NCBI RefSeq assembly: GCF_000243215.1
Contig: NZ_JH594596.1
Location: 1-64,000 of the forward strand
Reading direction: 5' to 3'
Source: Odoribacter laneus YIT 12061
Lineage (GTDB): Bacteria; Bacteroidota; Bacteroidia; Bacteroidales; Marinifilaceae
DNA: 64,000 nucleotides
A program made the translations under genes and the position numbers. Positions 1 to 8,887 of this stretch are shown piece by piece (position 1 is the stretch's first letter; every line of letters starts with the position of its first letter). The notes beneath the pieces were generated by a model, which saw nothing but the letters and a program-made list of their open reading frames with translations, was not told where the DNA came from and did not search any database.

Positions 1-282
1 GGAGGAGAAGCCAGAGGGTCTCATGCGCATAAAGAACTATCTCAGTTGATTATAGCAGTCAGTGGTTCTTTCAGCGTAACCCTGGACGATGGAAATGTCA
101 AACGGACGTTTATGTTAAACAGGCCTTACCAAGGATTATATGTAGTTCCGGGTATATGGCGTGATTTATACGATTTCTCGTCAGGAGCTGTTTGTATGGT
201 GCTTGCTTCAGAAAAGTATGACGAAAAGGATTACATTAGAAATTATAACGAATATTTATTATATAGAAATGGAAGCAAGTAA
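1..282 (+). CDS. fdtA: Sugar 3,4-ketoisomerase, FdtA/WxcM-type cupin (5' truncated by window)
   Basis: The open frame runs in from the window edge, so the N-terminus is missing and about 93 residues are visible. The first residues (GGEARGSHAHKELSQL, then SGSFSVTLDDG) are the cupin core of the FdtA/WxcM family, with the paired histidines of the HAHK motif. Known members isomerise dTDP-4-keto-6-deoxyglucose to the 3-keto sugar before transamination. The FdtB-type aminotransferase at 3457 fits as the next enzyme. The stop overlaps the start of the MaoC gene by 14 bp, suggesting translational coupling. Whether the product has the galacto (FdtA) or gluco (QdtA) configuration cannot be told from this fragment. 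Confidence 0.8.
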   Translation, partial: GGEARGSHAHKELSQLIIAVSGSFSVTLDDGNVKRTFMLNRPYQGLYVVPGIWRDLYDFSSGAVCMVLASEKYDEKDYIRNYNEYLLYRNGSK

Positions 283-733
283 ACTAGGATTATATTTTGA
301 AGAATTTGAAGTAGGGAAAACACTCAAACATTCTTTGTCAAAAACAATTTTTGAATGTGACAATAATTTTTTTTCCCTCTTGACAATGAACCATCATCCC
401 GTGCATACAAATATAGATTACGCACAAAAAAATCAACACGGTAAAATTTTAGTAGTAGGCACACTGGTTTTTTCTTTGGCGGTAGGCATGACGGTACCTG
501 ATATCAGCGGGAAAGCCATTGCAAACTTAGGTTATGAAGAAATCAAACATTTAAATCCTGTTTTTATAAATGATACCTTATATGTAAGAACCACCATATT
601 AGATAAAAGGGAATCGCATACAAAACCGGACCGGGGAATAATATACGTAGAAACCATTGCTTCCAACCAGAATGGATTAGATGTGCTATCTTTTCGCAGG
701 AAAGTCCTTGTCAAAAAACAAATAATCAAATAA
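269..733 (+). CDS. MaoC-family (mesaconyl-CoA hydratase-like) dehydratase
   Basis: A 154-residue hot-dog-fold protein. I chose the ATG at 269 because the longer open frame beginning at 161 lies inside the fdtA gene and adds no family sequence. The segment TMNHHPVHTNIDYA matches the substrate-end motif of the MaoC branch that contains mesaconyl-CoA hydratases, with Thr where (R)-enoyl-CoA hydratases have the catalytic Asp of DxNxxH. The later NLGYEEIKHLNPVFINDTLY segment is also typical. It overlaps fdtA and is followed after 2 bp by a CitE-like lyase gene, so it probably works on a CoA ester used to decorate a sugar. The substrate is inferred, not shown. Confidence 0.75.
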   Translation: MEASKLGLYFEEFEVGKTLKHSLSKTIFECDNNFFSLLTMNHHPVHTNIDYAQKNQHGKILVVGTLVFSLAVGMTVPDISGKAIANLGYEEIKHLNPVFINDTLYVRTTILDKRESHTKPDRGIIYVETIASNQNGLDVLSFRRKVLVKKQIIK

Positions 734-735
734 TT

Positions 736-1644
736 ATGGAATACAATCATCTCATGCGCAGCCTTATGTTCGTACCTGCACATAATGAAAGGCTTATGAA
801 TAGTGCTTCCCGCTCAGATGCAGACATACTCCTGTTAGATATAGAAGATTCTGTACAGCCTGTAGAGAATAAACAAATAGCCAGGGACAATATCATAAAA
901 TATGTACAGAATGGAATACTAAACAAACACTTACTTTTTCCCAGAGTAAATGACAGGGAAAGCGGCGAATTACTAAAAGACATTACTCAACTCACGATAG
1001 AGGGAATTGCCGGTTTTATGTATCCCAAAAGCCGAAAAGGAGAAGATGTTTATTTTTTTGGGAAATTGCTGGAAACCCTTGAATATGAAAAAGGGATTCC
1101 GGTTGGAACGTTTAAAATCATTCCGCTCATAGAGACCACAGGGGCAGTTATGAATATTCAGGATATTTGTACTGCTTGTCCCAACCGGGTCGTAGCAGTA
1201 GCATTCGGGTGTGAAGATTTTGTTACGGACTTAGGAGGAAAGCACGATCCTGAAGGCTTAAGTATATATACAGCCCGCGGGATGATAGCCATGGGAGCAA
1301 AAGCATGTGGTGTCACTCCTATCGACACTGTACATATCAATGTACATGATTTGGAGGATTTAGAGAAAAACTTGATACTTTCAAAAAAATTAGGATTCGA
1401 AGGCATGTTAATTCTAAATCCCAAAGAATTGCCCCTATGTCATCGATATTTTTCTCCCAGTCCGGAAGAGATCGAATGGGCTGAAGAAATGCTGATTTTA
1501 GCCGAAGAGGCTCAAAAGGAAGGCAAAGGCGTAGCTGTAAAAGACAATAAATTCATAGGTCCCCCTATGGTCAAAATGGCTAAAAATGTTTTAAATAAGA
1601 AAGAATTAATTGTACAAAAAAGTATTGATGAAATTAATAAATAA
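736..1644 (+). CDS. CitE/HpcH-type CoA ester lyase
   Basis: A 302-residue TIM-barrel protein of the HpcH/HpaI and CitE family. It begins with RSLMFVPAHNERL, followed by DADILLLDIEDSV. The active-site glutamate lies in LIETTGAV (about residue 136) and the metal-binding acidic residue in AFGCEDFVTDLGG (about residue 158). Known relatives cleave or form malyl-CoA, beta-methylmalyl-CoA or citramalyl-CoA. Its position next to the MaoC gene (2 bp gap) reproduces the mesaconyl-CoA hydratase/beta-methylmalyl-CoA lyase pairing, here inside a polysaccharide locus. It may provide a hydroxyacyl-CoA donor for N-acylation of an amino sugar; this role is inference. Confidence 0.8.
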   Translation: MEYNHLMRSLMFVPAHNERLMNSASRSDADILLLDIEDSVQPVENKQIARDNIIKYVQNGILNKHLLFPRVNDRESGELLKDITQLTIEGIAGFMYPKSRKGEDVYFFGKLLETLEYEKGIPVGTFKIIPLIETTGAVMNIQDICTACPNRVVAVAFGCEDFVTDLGGKHDPEGLSIYTARGMIAMGAKACGVTPIDTVHINVHDLEDLEKNLILSKKLGFEGMLILNPKELPLCHRYFSPSPEEIEWAEEMLILAEEAQKEGKGVAVKDNKFIGPPMVKMAKNVLNKKELIVQKSIDEINK

Positions 1645-2791
1645 TGTTTCTCTGGTCCTTAAAGACAATTGTTGCGGTTGTAGTGCTTGTTATGAATCCT
1701 GTCCTACTAAAGCAATACAAATGATCCCTGATGAGGAAGGTTTTTTATACCCGCTTGTCAATGATAATTTGTGTATTCATTGTGGAATATGCTTGAAAAA
1801 GTGTGATAATAGCGAATTATTTTTATCTGAAACCTCTATTCTTTATGCATGTTGGTCTAAAAGTGAAGAAATAAGAAAAAGAAGTTCTTCTGGTGGAGCA
1901 TTTACTGCTCTTTCAAAAATTATTTTTGCAAAAAAAGGAATTGTTTGCGGAGTTGGTTTTAATGCAGAATATGATGAAGTATTGCATAAAATAGCAAAAG
2001 ATGATGTCTCTTTGGATGATTTAAGAAGATCAAAATTTGTTCAAAGTAATAAGTATCATATTTATTCTCTTATAAAAGATATTTTACTTCAGAATAAATA
2101 TGTATTATTTACAGGAACTCCTTGTGAAGTAGGAGGTTTACGTTCTTATCTTGGTAAAGATTTTAAAAAATTAATTACCTGTGATTTAATATGCGGATGT
2201 GTTTCTTCTCCTAAAGTTTATAAAATTTATATTCAATATCTTAGAAATAAATATCACTCTTCTGTAAAATCCGTTAATTTTAAAGATAAACGGAATGGCT
2301 GGAGAGAAAAATCTATTGCAGTAGAATTCGAAAATGGGAAAGAATATTATAATTCAATTCTCGATGACGATTATGTTGTTTCATTTCATAGCAGGTATAA
2401 TATTCGTCCCTCCTGTTTCTGTTGTAGATACCGAGATTTGAAGAGAGTTGCAGATCTCACATTAGGTGATTTTTGGGCGGTAGAAAAATATAATAGTCTT
2501 TATGATGACAATAAAGGGACTTCTTTTGTTATGGCAAACTCTTCCAAAGGAAATTCTTTGTTATTAGAATGTAAAGAAATTATGAATATTTTCAGGATGG
2601 ATGTTAGTATAGCAGATTATTGTGCAAAATATAATTGGTGTATGTGTAAGAATCCTACTTCCCCTGAATATTTTAAAAGAGTAAAATTTTATAATGATTT
2701 GGAAAGATTACCATTTAACTTGTTATCTAAAGAACATTTGGGCATTATAAAAGAAGAAAGAAAAAAAAGAAAACTCGGAACTGAAAAATGA
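1628..2791 (+). CDS. Ferredoxin-domain FrhB/FdhB-like protein (coenzyme F420 hydrogenase beta-subunit family)
   Basis: A 387-residue protein. The ATG at 1628 is preferred to the TTG at 1610, because the family starts a few residues before the first Cys cluster; it overlaps the CitE gene by 17 bp. Residues 15-60 hold two 4Fe-4S ferredoxin motifs (CCGCSACYESCP and CIHCGICLKKC). The rest matches the FrhB/FdhB beta-subunit family: SSSGGAFTAL near residue 89, FTGTPCEVGGL near 164, a CRYRDLKRVADLTLGDFW stretch near 270. Such proteins recur in Bacteroidota polysaccharide loci, often near pyruvyltransferases, with no settled role. Use of F420 itself is unlikely in this lineage; a flavin/Fe-S reductase acting on a sugar or acyl intermediate is one guess. 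Confidence 0.75.
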   Translation: MKLINNVSLVLKDNCCGCSACYESCPTKAIQMIPDEEGFLYPLVNDNLCIHCGICLKKCDNSELFLSETSILYACWSKSEEIRKRSSSGGAFTALSKIIFAKKGIVCGVGFNAEYDEVLHKIAKDDVSLDDLRRSKFVQSNKYHIYSLIKDILLQNKYVLFTGTPCEVGGLRSYLGKDFKKLITCDLICGCVSSPKVYKIYIQYLRNKYHSSVKSVNFKDKRNGWREKSIAVEFENGKEYYNSILDDDYVVSFHSRYNIRPSCFCCRYRDLKRVADLTLGDFWAVEKYNSLYDDNKGTSFVMANSSKGNSLLLECKEIMNIFRMDVSIADYCAKYNWCMCKNPTSPEYFKRVKFYNDLERLPFNLLSKEHLGIIKEERKKRKLGTEK

Positions 2792-3450
2792 AAAAGAAAG
2801 TAATTATTGTTGGAGGCGAAGGTAACGGTGGTGTTATTGCCTCTTGTATTGAAGATAATCAAAAAAGATACAATGATTATGAATGGGAAATTGTTGGGTT
2901 TATTAATGATTTTGAAGAACAAGTTTGTGGTTATCCTGTTATAGGCCCGCTCTCTTCCATTAAAAGATTTCTCGACACAACAGATTATTACTTTTCTTGG
3001 GGAATTCATTTAGTAGGCAGAAATGTCTTAACGGAAAAAATGTATCGTGAAGCCAATATTCCGAAAAATCGTCTGGCGACCATCATACACAAATCTGCCT
3101 TTGTCGCCAAAAACGCAATTATTGAACCCGGAGTTTTTATTATGGCAAATTGTTATGTGGGTCCCCAAGCCATTATAGGAAGTTCTTCTTTGATTATGGC
3201 AAATAGTATGATCGGCCATAATATTGAAATGGGAGAACTCTGCCACTGCTCGGTGGGAGCTATTATGACAGGTTATTCTAAAATGGGAATATGCTCTGAT
3301 ATTGCGGTAGGTTCGACGATACTAGCTTATAAAAAAATTGGTGCTTTCGCTATGCTTGGAGCAGCAAGCTTAGCTACACACGATATTCCCGATTATGAAA
3401 TCCATGTAGGAAGTCCTGCAAAATTTTTGAAAAGAATTAAAGAAGATTAA
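2788..3450 (+). CDS. PglD/NeuD-like sugar O/N-acyltransferase
   Basis: A 220-residue protein whose ATG overlaps the stop of the preceding gene (ATGA). It has the N-terminal Rossmann-like PglD domain (VIIVGGEGNGGVIASCIED) and a C-terminal left-handed beta-helix built from hexapeptide repeats (FVAKNAIIEPGVFI onward, about residues 105-205). It ends with the GSPAKFLKRI segment usual in acyl-CoA-dependent sugar acetyltransferases. Located just before the aminotransferase gene, it probably acylates the new amino group of the nucleotide sugar. The acyl donor may be acetyl-CoA or a CoA ester made by the MaoC and CitE-like enzymes upstream. Confidence 0.75.
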   Translation: MKKKVIIVGGEGNGGVIASCIEDNQKRYNDYEWEIVGFINDFEEQVCGYPVIGPLSSIKRFLDTTDYYFSWGIHLVGRNVLTEKMYREANIPKNRLATIIHKSAFVAKNAIIEPGVFIMANCYVGPQAIIGSSSLIMANSMIGHNIEMGELCHCSVGAIMTGYSKMGICSDIAVGSTILAYKKIGAFAMLGAASLATHDIPDYEIHVGSPAKFLKRIKED

Positions 3451-3456
3451 GGAGAT

Positions 3457-4557
3457 ATGATCAAATTTTTAGATTTACAAAAAATTACAGCAAAATATGC
3501 TGATGAAATACACGATGCCGTATTACGTGTAGTGGATGCAGGCTGGTATCTCCAAGGAAATGAAAATAAAACCTTTGAAACAAATTATTCTAACTATATC
3601 GGTACCCAATATACCATCGGATGTGCCAATGGTTTAGATGCTTTAATTTGGATATTCAGAGCATACCTGGAAATGGGAGTTATGAAACCAGGGGATGAAG
3701 TAATTGTTCCTGCAAATACTTATATTGCTTCCATTTTAGCTATAACTGAAAACGGCTTAAAACCGATATTAGTAGAGCCCGATATAGAAACGTATCAAAT
3801 AGATGATTCTAAAATTGAAAAAGCAATAACCGATAGAACTAAAGCGATTTTGATTGTACATCTTTATGGACAATGTGCCTATACGGAAAAAATTGGTGAA
3901 ATATGTAAAAAATACCGCCTGAAATTGATAGAAGATAATGCGCAGGCTCATGGTTGTTTATACAAAAATCAAAAAACGGGATCTCTGGGAGATGCTGCAG
4001 GTCATTCTTTTTATCCGGGCAAGAATTTAGGCGCACTAGGTGATGCAGGTGCCGTAACGACGAACGATGAGAAATTAGCTGAAATTATAAGAGCTGTAGC
4101 GAATTATGGTTCATCCCAAAAATATGTCTTTCAATATTGCGGAAGAAACAGTCGTTTAGATGAAATACAAGCAGCAGTACTTACAACAAAATTAAAGCAC
4201 TTAGACGAAGATGTAGCCTTGCGCCAGGAAGTTGCAAAACGATATATAAATGAAATAACGAATCCTAAGATTATATTACCAAAGATCAGTAATTGGAAAT
4301 CTCATGCTTTCCACCTTTTCCCGATCCGTTGTACAGAACGGGATAGATTGCAAGCATATTTAACAGAGCAGGGGATCCAAACCATTATCCATTACCCTAT
4401 ACCTCCTCATAAACAAACCTGTTATAAAGAGATGAATCATATTTCTCTTCCTATAACAGAACAAATTCACAAAGAAGAATTGAGTTTACCCATAAGCCCG
4501 GTCATGACAGAAGAGGAAATGGAAGAAGTGGTTTTTGGGGTAAATAAATTTAAGTAA
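3457..4557 (+). CDS. fdtB: dTDP-3-keto-6-deoxyhexose aminotransferase (DegT/DnrJ/EryC1/StrS family)
   Basis: A 366-residue PLP enzyme, normal length for sugar aminotransferases. Visible landmarks are GCANGLDAL (PLP phosphate site), EDNAQAHG (Asp and Gln contacting PLP) and [17 protein letters not shown], in which the Lys carries the internal aldimine. The close match to FdtB/QdtB-type enzymes and the FdtA-type isomerase at the window start indicate formation of dTDP-3-amino-3,6-dideoxyhexose (Fuc3N or Qui3N). The gene sits 6 bp after the acyltransferase gene and a GGAG box precedes the ATG. Confidence 0.8.
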   Translation: MIKFLDLQKITAKYADEIHDAVLRVVDAGWYLQGNENKTFETNYSNYIGTQYTIGCANGLDALIWIFRAYLEMGVMKPGDEVIVPANTYIASILAITENGLKPILVEPDIETYQIDDSKIEKAITDRTKAILIVHLYGQCAYTEKIGEICKKYRLKLIEDNAQAHGCLYKNQKTGSLGDAAGHSFYPGKNLGALGDAGAVTTNDEKLAEIIRAVANYGSSQKYVFQYCGRNSRLDEIQAAVLTTKLKHLDEDVALRQEVAKRYINEITNPKIILPKISNWKSHAFHLFPIRCTERDRLQAYLTEQGIQTIIHYPIPPHKQTCYKEMNHISLPITEQIHKEELSLPISPVMTEEEMEEVVFGVNKFK

Positions 4558-4561
4558 GTAA

Positions 4562-6040
4562 ATGTATATGCAACAAAGCATTAATAGTATTCCGCAAGAA
4601 GGTTATAAAACGGCTTTTAAAGCAACTGCTTTATTTGGAGGGACGCAATTCATTTTGATTATACTGAAAGTCGTTAAATCAAAATTGCTTGCTTTATGGT
4701 TAGGGCCTGCTGGTATAGGATTGATGGGATTGTTTAACGCTGCTATACAGCTTATATCTTCTATAAGTAACCTTGGTTTACAGAGTAGTGCCGTTAAGGA
4801 AATAGCTTATGCTAAAAGTCAAAATGATGAAATAAAGATAGCTATTACTGTAAAAGCTATACATAGATGGGTATTAGTAACAGGATTCTTAGGAGTTATC
4901 ATCACTATTTTTATGTCTGATTACTTAAGCCAATGGTATTTTAAAAGTAGTAGCTATACTTTGGCTTTTATTTTTTTGTCTGTAGTTGTATTTTTTAATG
5001 CGTTAAATCAAGAATACTTAGCAATACTGCAAGGAATACGGCAGTTAACCAGATTGATTCGAGCTAATCTTTTGGGTGCATTAATTGCTTTTGTTATTTC
5101 CATACCATTACTATATTTCTTAAAAGAAGAAGGTATTGTAAGTGCTTTAATTATGACGGCTTTTTCGGGTGCTGCCGTATCTTATTTCTATGTGCAAAAG
5201 TTAAATTTAACCAAGGTAAAACAGACTTATAGAGATAGTTTTAGAATAGGTTTATCTGCGGTTAAATTAGGAACAGCTATGTCAATTTCGGGCATAATGG
5301 TATATGTTGTGGAGTTTTTTTTGAGGTCATTTATTTTACGCAATGGTGGAATAAACGATGTCGGTTTATATTCAGCAGGTTGGGCCATAAACGGGCAATA
5401 TTTAGGCCTTGTGTTTGCAGCTATGGCTAAAGATTATTTTCCAAGATTATCTCAGATTGTAAATAAAAACCAAGAAGTGAAGCAGACTGTTAATCAACAG
5501 GGTGAAATAGCTTTATTGATTTTAACTCCTCTGATCATTATAATGATTGTGTTTATTAATATTGCAATTAAACTTTTGTACTCGGGACAATTTTTAATGG
5601 CTGTACCAATGGTAAAATGGTTATTAATAGGTTCTTTCATAAAATCAGGATCATGGGGAATTAGTTTTGTTTTTTTAGCTAAAGGAGATGTAAAGACATT
5701 TCTGTTTAATGAAATAGGAATAAAATTTATTACATTACCTTCCTATTTATTGGGATACTATTACTATGGGTTATTGGGAATAGGGATCGCCTTTACATTT
5801 AACTATGTTATATATTTTATTTGGGTGGCTATTGTGGCAAGAGTAAAATACTCCATTGTTTATTCAAAAATTTATCTCAGATTATTTTTTATTTTACTTA
5901 CGGTACTTCTTAGTTATCATATTACAGAACTAATATTTTCGTGGAATTTTTTTTTAAAAGCTTTTTTCGTAATTATTATATGCGGATACTGTTTATATGA
6001 ATTTAATAAGAGAATACCTTTAAAAAAGTTAATGCAGTAA
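4562..6040 (+). CDS. wzx: O-antigen/capsule repeat-unit flippase (Wzx)
   Basis: A 492-residue polytopic membrane protein with about 12 hydrophobic segments and a polysaccharide-flippase N-terminus (TALFGGTQFILIILKVVK, then LGPAGIGLMGLFNAAIQL). It should carry undecaprenyl-linked repeat units across the inner membrane. It is 4 bp after the aminotransferase gene and 2 bp before the next gene. A second in-frame ATG lies two codons in. The call rests on topology and the recognisable N-terminal block; substrate specificity cannot be read. Confidence 0.8.
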   Translation: MYMQQSINSIPQEGYKTAFKATALFGGTQFILIILKVVKSKLLALWLGPAGIGLMGLFNAAIQLISSISNLGLQSSAVKEIAYAKSQNDEIKIAITVKAIHRWVLVTGFLGVIITIFMSDYLSQWYFKSSSYTLAFIFLSVVVFFNALNQEYLAILQGIRQLTRLIRANLLGALIAFVISIPLLYFLKEEGIVSALIMTAFSGAAVSYFYVQKLNLTKVKQTYRDSFRIGLSAVKLGTAMSISGIMVYVVEFFLRSFILRNGGINDVGLYSAGWAINGQYLGLVFAAMAKDYFPRLSQIVNKNQEVKQTVNQQGEIALLILTPLIIIMIVFINIAIKLLYSGQFLMAVPMVKWLLIGSFIKSGSWGISFVFLAKGDVKTFLFNEIGIKFITLPSYLLGYYYYGLLGIGIAFTFNYVIYFIWVAIVARVKYSIVYSKIYLRLFFILLTVLLSYHITELIFSWNFFLKAFFVIIICGYCLYEFNKRIPLKKLMQ

Positions 6041-6042
6041 AA

Positions 6043-7548
6043 ATGAAATTAACGGAAAAATACATTAGAAAGTTGTTCGTTAAGTTGAAGCAGAAAGCTG
6101 AAAAAGCATTGAATAAAAGACAATTTAACAGGTGCTTGTGCTATCTTAAAGCCGCTGCCTATACTGCATATACTTTTTATTTGGGATTTAAAGATGATGA
6201 ACTTGAAAAAATGTTGAAACAATTGTCATCTCATATAAGGAAAAGAGAAAAAAAGCTGGAAACAATAACTAACAGATGTGTATTTTATGATAGTTTTTCA
6301 TTAGATAATAAAGGATTAACTCAGCAGTATATCAGAGCTATAATGAATGCTAGGTGGAAGTTATTGTATTTAATGGAACAAAATATGGATAATCCTAATG
6401 CTAGAAATATAATTAACGAAATTCGGCAGTATAATAATGCAACAATAATTTCTATTCCTAATAACTTAAAATCACTAGAAAGAATACAATTTATATATGA
6501 TTCTATAATATCCTTTAATCCGAGCAAATTGTTTATGCATCTTAGTCCGAGTGCTGTTTATGCTGTAACGGCATTCTACGCTTTACCAGAAAGTATAAAG
6601 AGATATCAAATAAATTTAACAGATCATACGTTTTGGATAGGAACTGGATGTATTGATTTTTCGTTTGAGTTTAGAGCATATGGAGCGATACTGTCAATTT
6701 TTCAAAGAAAAATATCAAGGGAAAATATTTTTTTATTGCCATATCATCCTATTTCTAAAGATTCTATTTTCAAAGGTTTTCCTTTAAATTGTAACGATAA
6801 AGTAGTAATTCTATCCGGAGGTGCTTATTATAAAATAGTGGATGAGAAAAAAACGTTTTTTAAATTACTCAAGATAATACTAGATAATAACTCTCAGGCA
6901 GTTATTGTATTTGCTGGAGCGGGTGATAATTTAATATTTGCCGATTTTATTAAAAATAACTGTTATGAAGACCGAATACATTTGATTGGTCATCGTTCAG
7001 ATATAAATGAAGTATTTAAACATTGTGATATCTATTTAAATACTTATCCTTTTAGTGGAGGTTTAATGTGTCAATATGCAGCAAATAATGCAAAACCAAT
7101 TTTAAGTTTTTGTTCAAACAATAAAAGTATGGTAGAAGAGTTTGTTTGTCAAAAAAACTTCGAAAGTATTTCAACATTTGATTTAAATAGTTTTGCGAAT
7201 GAAGCAAAAAAACTCATTGACGATTCGAAATATAGGGAAACAAAAGGCCGTAGAATGAAGGATTGTATATTAAGTGAAAATGAATTTAATGAATTATTTT
7301 TCAAATCGATTATTGAAAATAGAAATCAAGTAAATTTTTCTGAAGAAGAAATAATGAGAGACAATGATCTTTTGGCCAAATTAGAATTTGAGAACAGAAC
7401 AAGTAATTATAAATGTTCTTTATTAAAAATACTTGGTTATAGGTCTGTACTTGTAATTCCTGAGATTTTTTTCGATGCTATTTTGAATCTTTTTTATAAA
7501 AAAAAGTTCCTGAAGATATTATACAGATATTTATATAAAGTTAATTAA
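6043..7548 (+). CDS. GT-B fold glycosyltransferase, group-1/SPINDLY-like
   Basis: A 501-residue protein. The N-terminal 80 residues are Lys-rich and helical. The C-terminal half carries a nucleotide-sugar Rossmann domain: VVILSGGAYYKIV, later IHLIGHRSDINEVFKHCDIYLNTYPFSGG, where the HCDIYLNTYP-GG stretch is the donor-binding region of GT4/GT41-like enzymes. There is no signal peptide or membrane segment, so a cytosolic or peripheral protein acting on the lipid-linked repeat unit is expected. Donor and acceptor are unknown. The coding sequence is very AT-rich, like its neighbours. Confidence 0.6.
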   Translation: MKLTEKYIRKLFVKLKQKAEKALNKRQFNRCLCYLKAAAYTAYTFYLGFKDDELEKMLKQLSSHIRKREKKLETITNRCVFYDSFSLDNKGLTQQYIRAIMNARWKLLYLMEQNMDNPNARNIINEIRQYNNATIISIPNNLKSLERIQFIYDSIISFNPSKLFMHLSPSAVYAVTAFYALPESIKRYQINLTDHTFWIGTGCIDFSFEFRAYGAILSIFQRKISRENIFLLPYHPISKDSIFKGFPLNCNDKVVILSGGAYYKIVDEKKTFFKLLKIILDNNSQAVIVFAGAGDNLIFADFIKNNCYEDRIHLIGHRSDINEVFKHCDIYLNTYPFSGGLMCQYAANNAKPILSFCSNNKSMVEEFVCQKNFESISTFDLNSFANEAKKLIDDSKYRETKGRRMKDCILSENEFNELFFKSIIENRNQVNFSEEEIMRDNDLLAKLEFENRTSNYKCSLLKILGYRSVLVIPEIFFDAILNLFYKKKFLKILYRYLYKVN

Positions 7549-7553
7549 TAATA

Positions 7554-8729
7554 ATGGAAAAATCAAAAATTTGGCTTTTATATAAATGGATTTTATTTAT
7601 AGGTTCATTGTATTCTTTCAAAGCATATTTTTTTTGGGGGATACCGGATGTAATCGTACAATTAATTTTTATTGCTTCAGGGATTCTAACATATATGTTT
7701 ATTCCTTATCTGTTTTCTGTTGGCAAAAAAAAAATTGTTTGGTTTTTACTCCTTCTACTAGCGAGTATATTAACAAGTACACATATGAATTTGAATGGAA
7801 TGATCAATTCTGTACTGCGAATAATACCTCTTTTTTTTATAATTGCACTTAAAAGTCGATATAAAAAAGATTTGTTTTTATCTATTAGGCTTTGGTTTGC
7901 AATTTTTCTTAGTGTTTCCTTAGTTGGTTGGATTTTATATTTAAGTAATATAAATTTTTCTTATTCTATTGTTTATTATGGAAAGATTGATGGTTTGTAT
8001 CAATATATTTTTAAAAATTATTACCTGTTTTTAGTTAATTTAAATAGTATATATGATTATTATCGCTTTAGTTCGGTTTTTTTAGAACCTGGTTATTTAG
8101 GTTGTTTATTATCGGTATTTTTATTTCTGGGCCAATATAAATGGAACAAAATAAATATTGTATTCTTGATATGTTTATTATTTACTTTTTCATTAGCAGG
8201 ATGGCTTATAACTACCTTTATATATTTGTTGTGTAGATTGAAAAAAAGTATCTTATGGTTAATATCTATAGTTTTATTTGCTCTACTTATTACTAATTTC
8301 GTAAAAAGTTATAATCAAGGTGATAATTGGTTAAATAATGCAATATTTGCCAGATTAGAGTATGATGAAGGCAAGGGCATAAGAGGATATAACAGATCGA
8401 ACGAATATACAGACAAATGGTTTTGGGATCAATTCGTTCATAGTAAAGATTTGTTTTGGGGAAGAGGGAGTGCCTTTGAATTTAGCAGTACAGATTGGAA
8501 GGTTTATATAGTTTTATATGGGTTATTTTCATTGATAGCATATTTAGTCTATTTATTATTTCCCTTATTTTCTTCGCAATATAATAAATATAGATTAGTA
8601 TTATTTTCACTTATTTATTTATTAATTTTTGCACAAACCATTCACGGTGTATTTTGGTTCTTTTATTTATTCATGTATATATTAGGAGTTGGAGTAATAA
8701 CAAACCGTGAAAACAATCAATATTGTTAG
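7554..8729 (+). CDS. wzy: O-antigen/capsule polymerase (Wzy-like)
   Basis: A 391-residue protein made mostly of hydrophobic segments (about 10), with a longer hydrophilic loop near residues 255-310 that includes SNEYTDKWFWDQ. This is the layout of Wzy polymerases, which join repeat units in the periplasm. Wzy proteins are poorly conserved, so the call depends on topology, length and position between the flippase and glycosyltransferase genes. It starts 5 bp after the preceding gene. About 160 bp of AT-rich sequence with no gene follows. Confidence 0.65.
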   Translation: MEKSKIWLLYKWILFIGSLYSFKAYFFWGIPDVIVQLIFIASGILTYMFIPYLFSVGKKKIVWFLLLLLASILTSTHMNLNGMINSVLRIIPLFFIIALKSRYKKDLFLSIRLWFAIFLSVSLVGWILYLSNINFSYSIVYYGKIDGLYQYIFKNYYLFLVNLNSIYDYYRFSSVFLEPGYLGCLLSVFLFLGQYKWNKINIVFLICLLFTFSLAGWLITTFIYLLCRLKKSILWLISIVLFALLITNFVKSYNQGDNWLNNAIFARLEYDEGKGIRGYNRSNEYTDKWFWDQFVHSKDLFWGRGSAFEFSSTDWKVYIVLYGLFSLIAYLVYLLFPLFSSQYNKYRLVLFSLIYLLIFAQTIHGVFWFFYLFMYILGVGVITNRENNQYC

Positions 8730-8887
8730 CATACCGACTTTTTTGATGATTCTTTCATAGTGCATACTATTCTTTTTATGCATATTAATGTTTACATAAA
8801 ACATGTTGTATAATTTTATCTATTTAGATATTCTTCTTTATAATCATAAAGAAATAAATTCTTTGTCAAAATATTAATTGTTAAGAA

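Noticed and set aside
161-268. Upstream extension of the MaoC gene
   Set aside because: These codons overlap the conserved end of fdtA in another frame and lack resemblance to the MaoC family.
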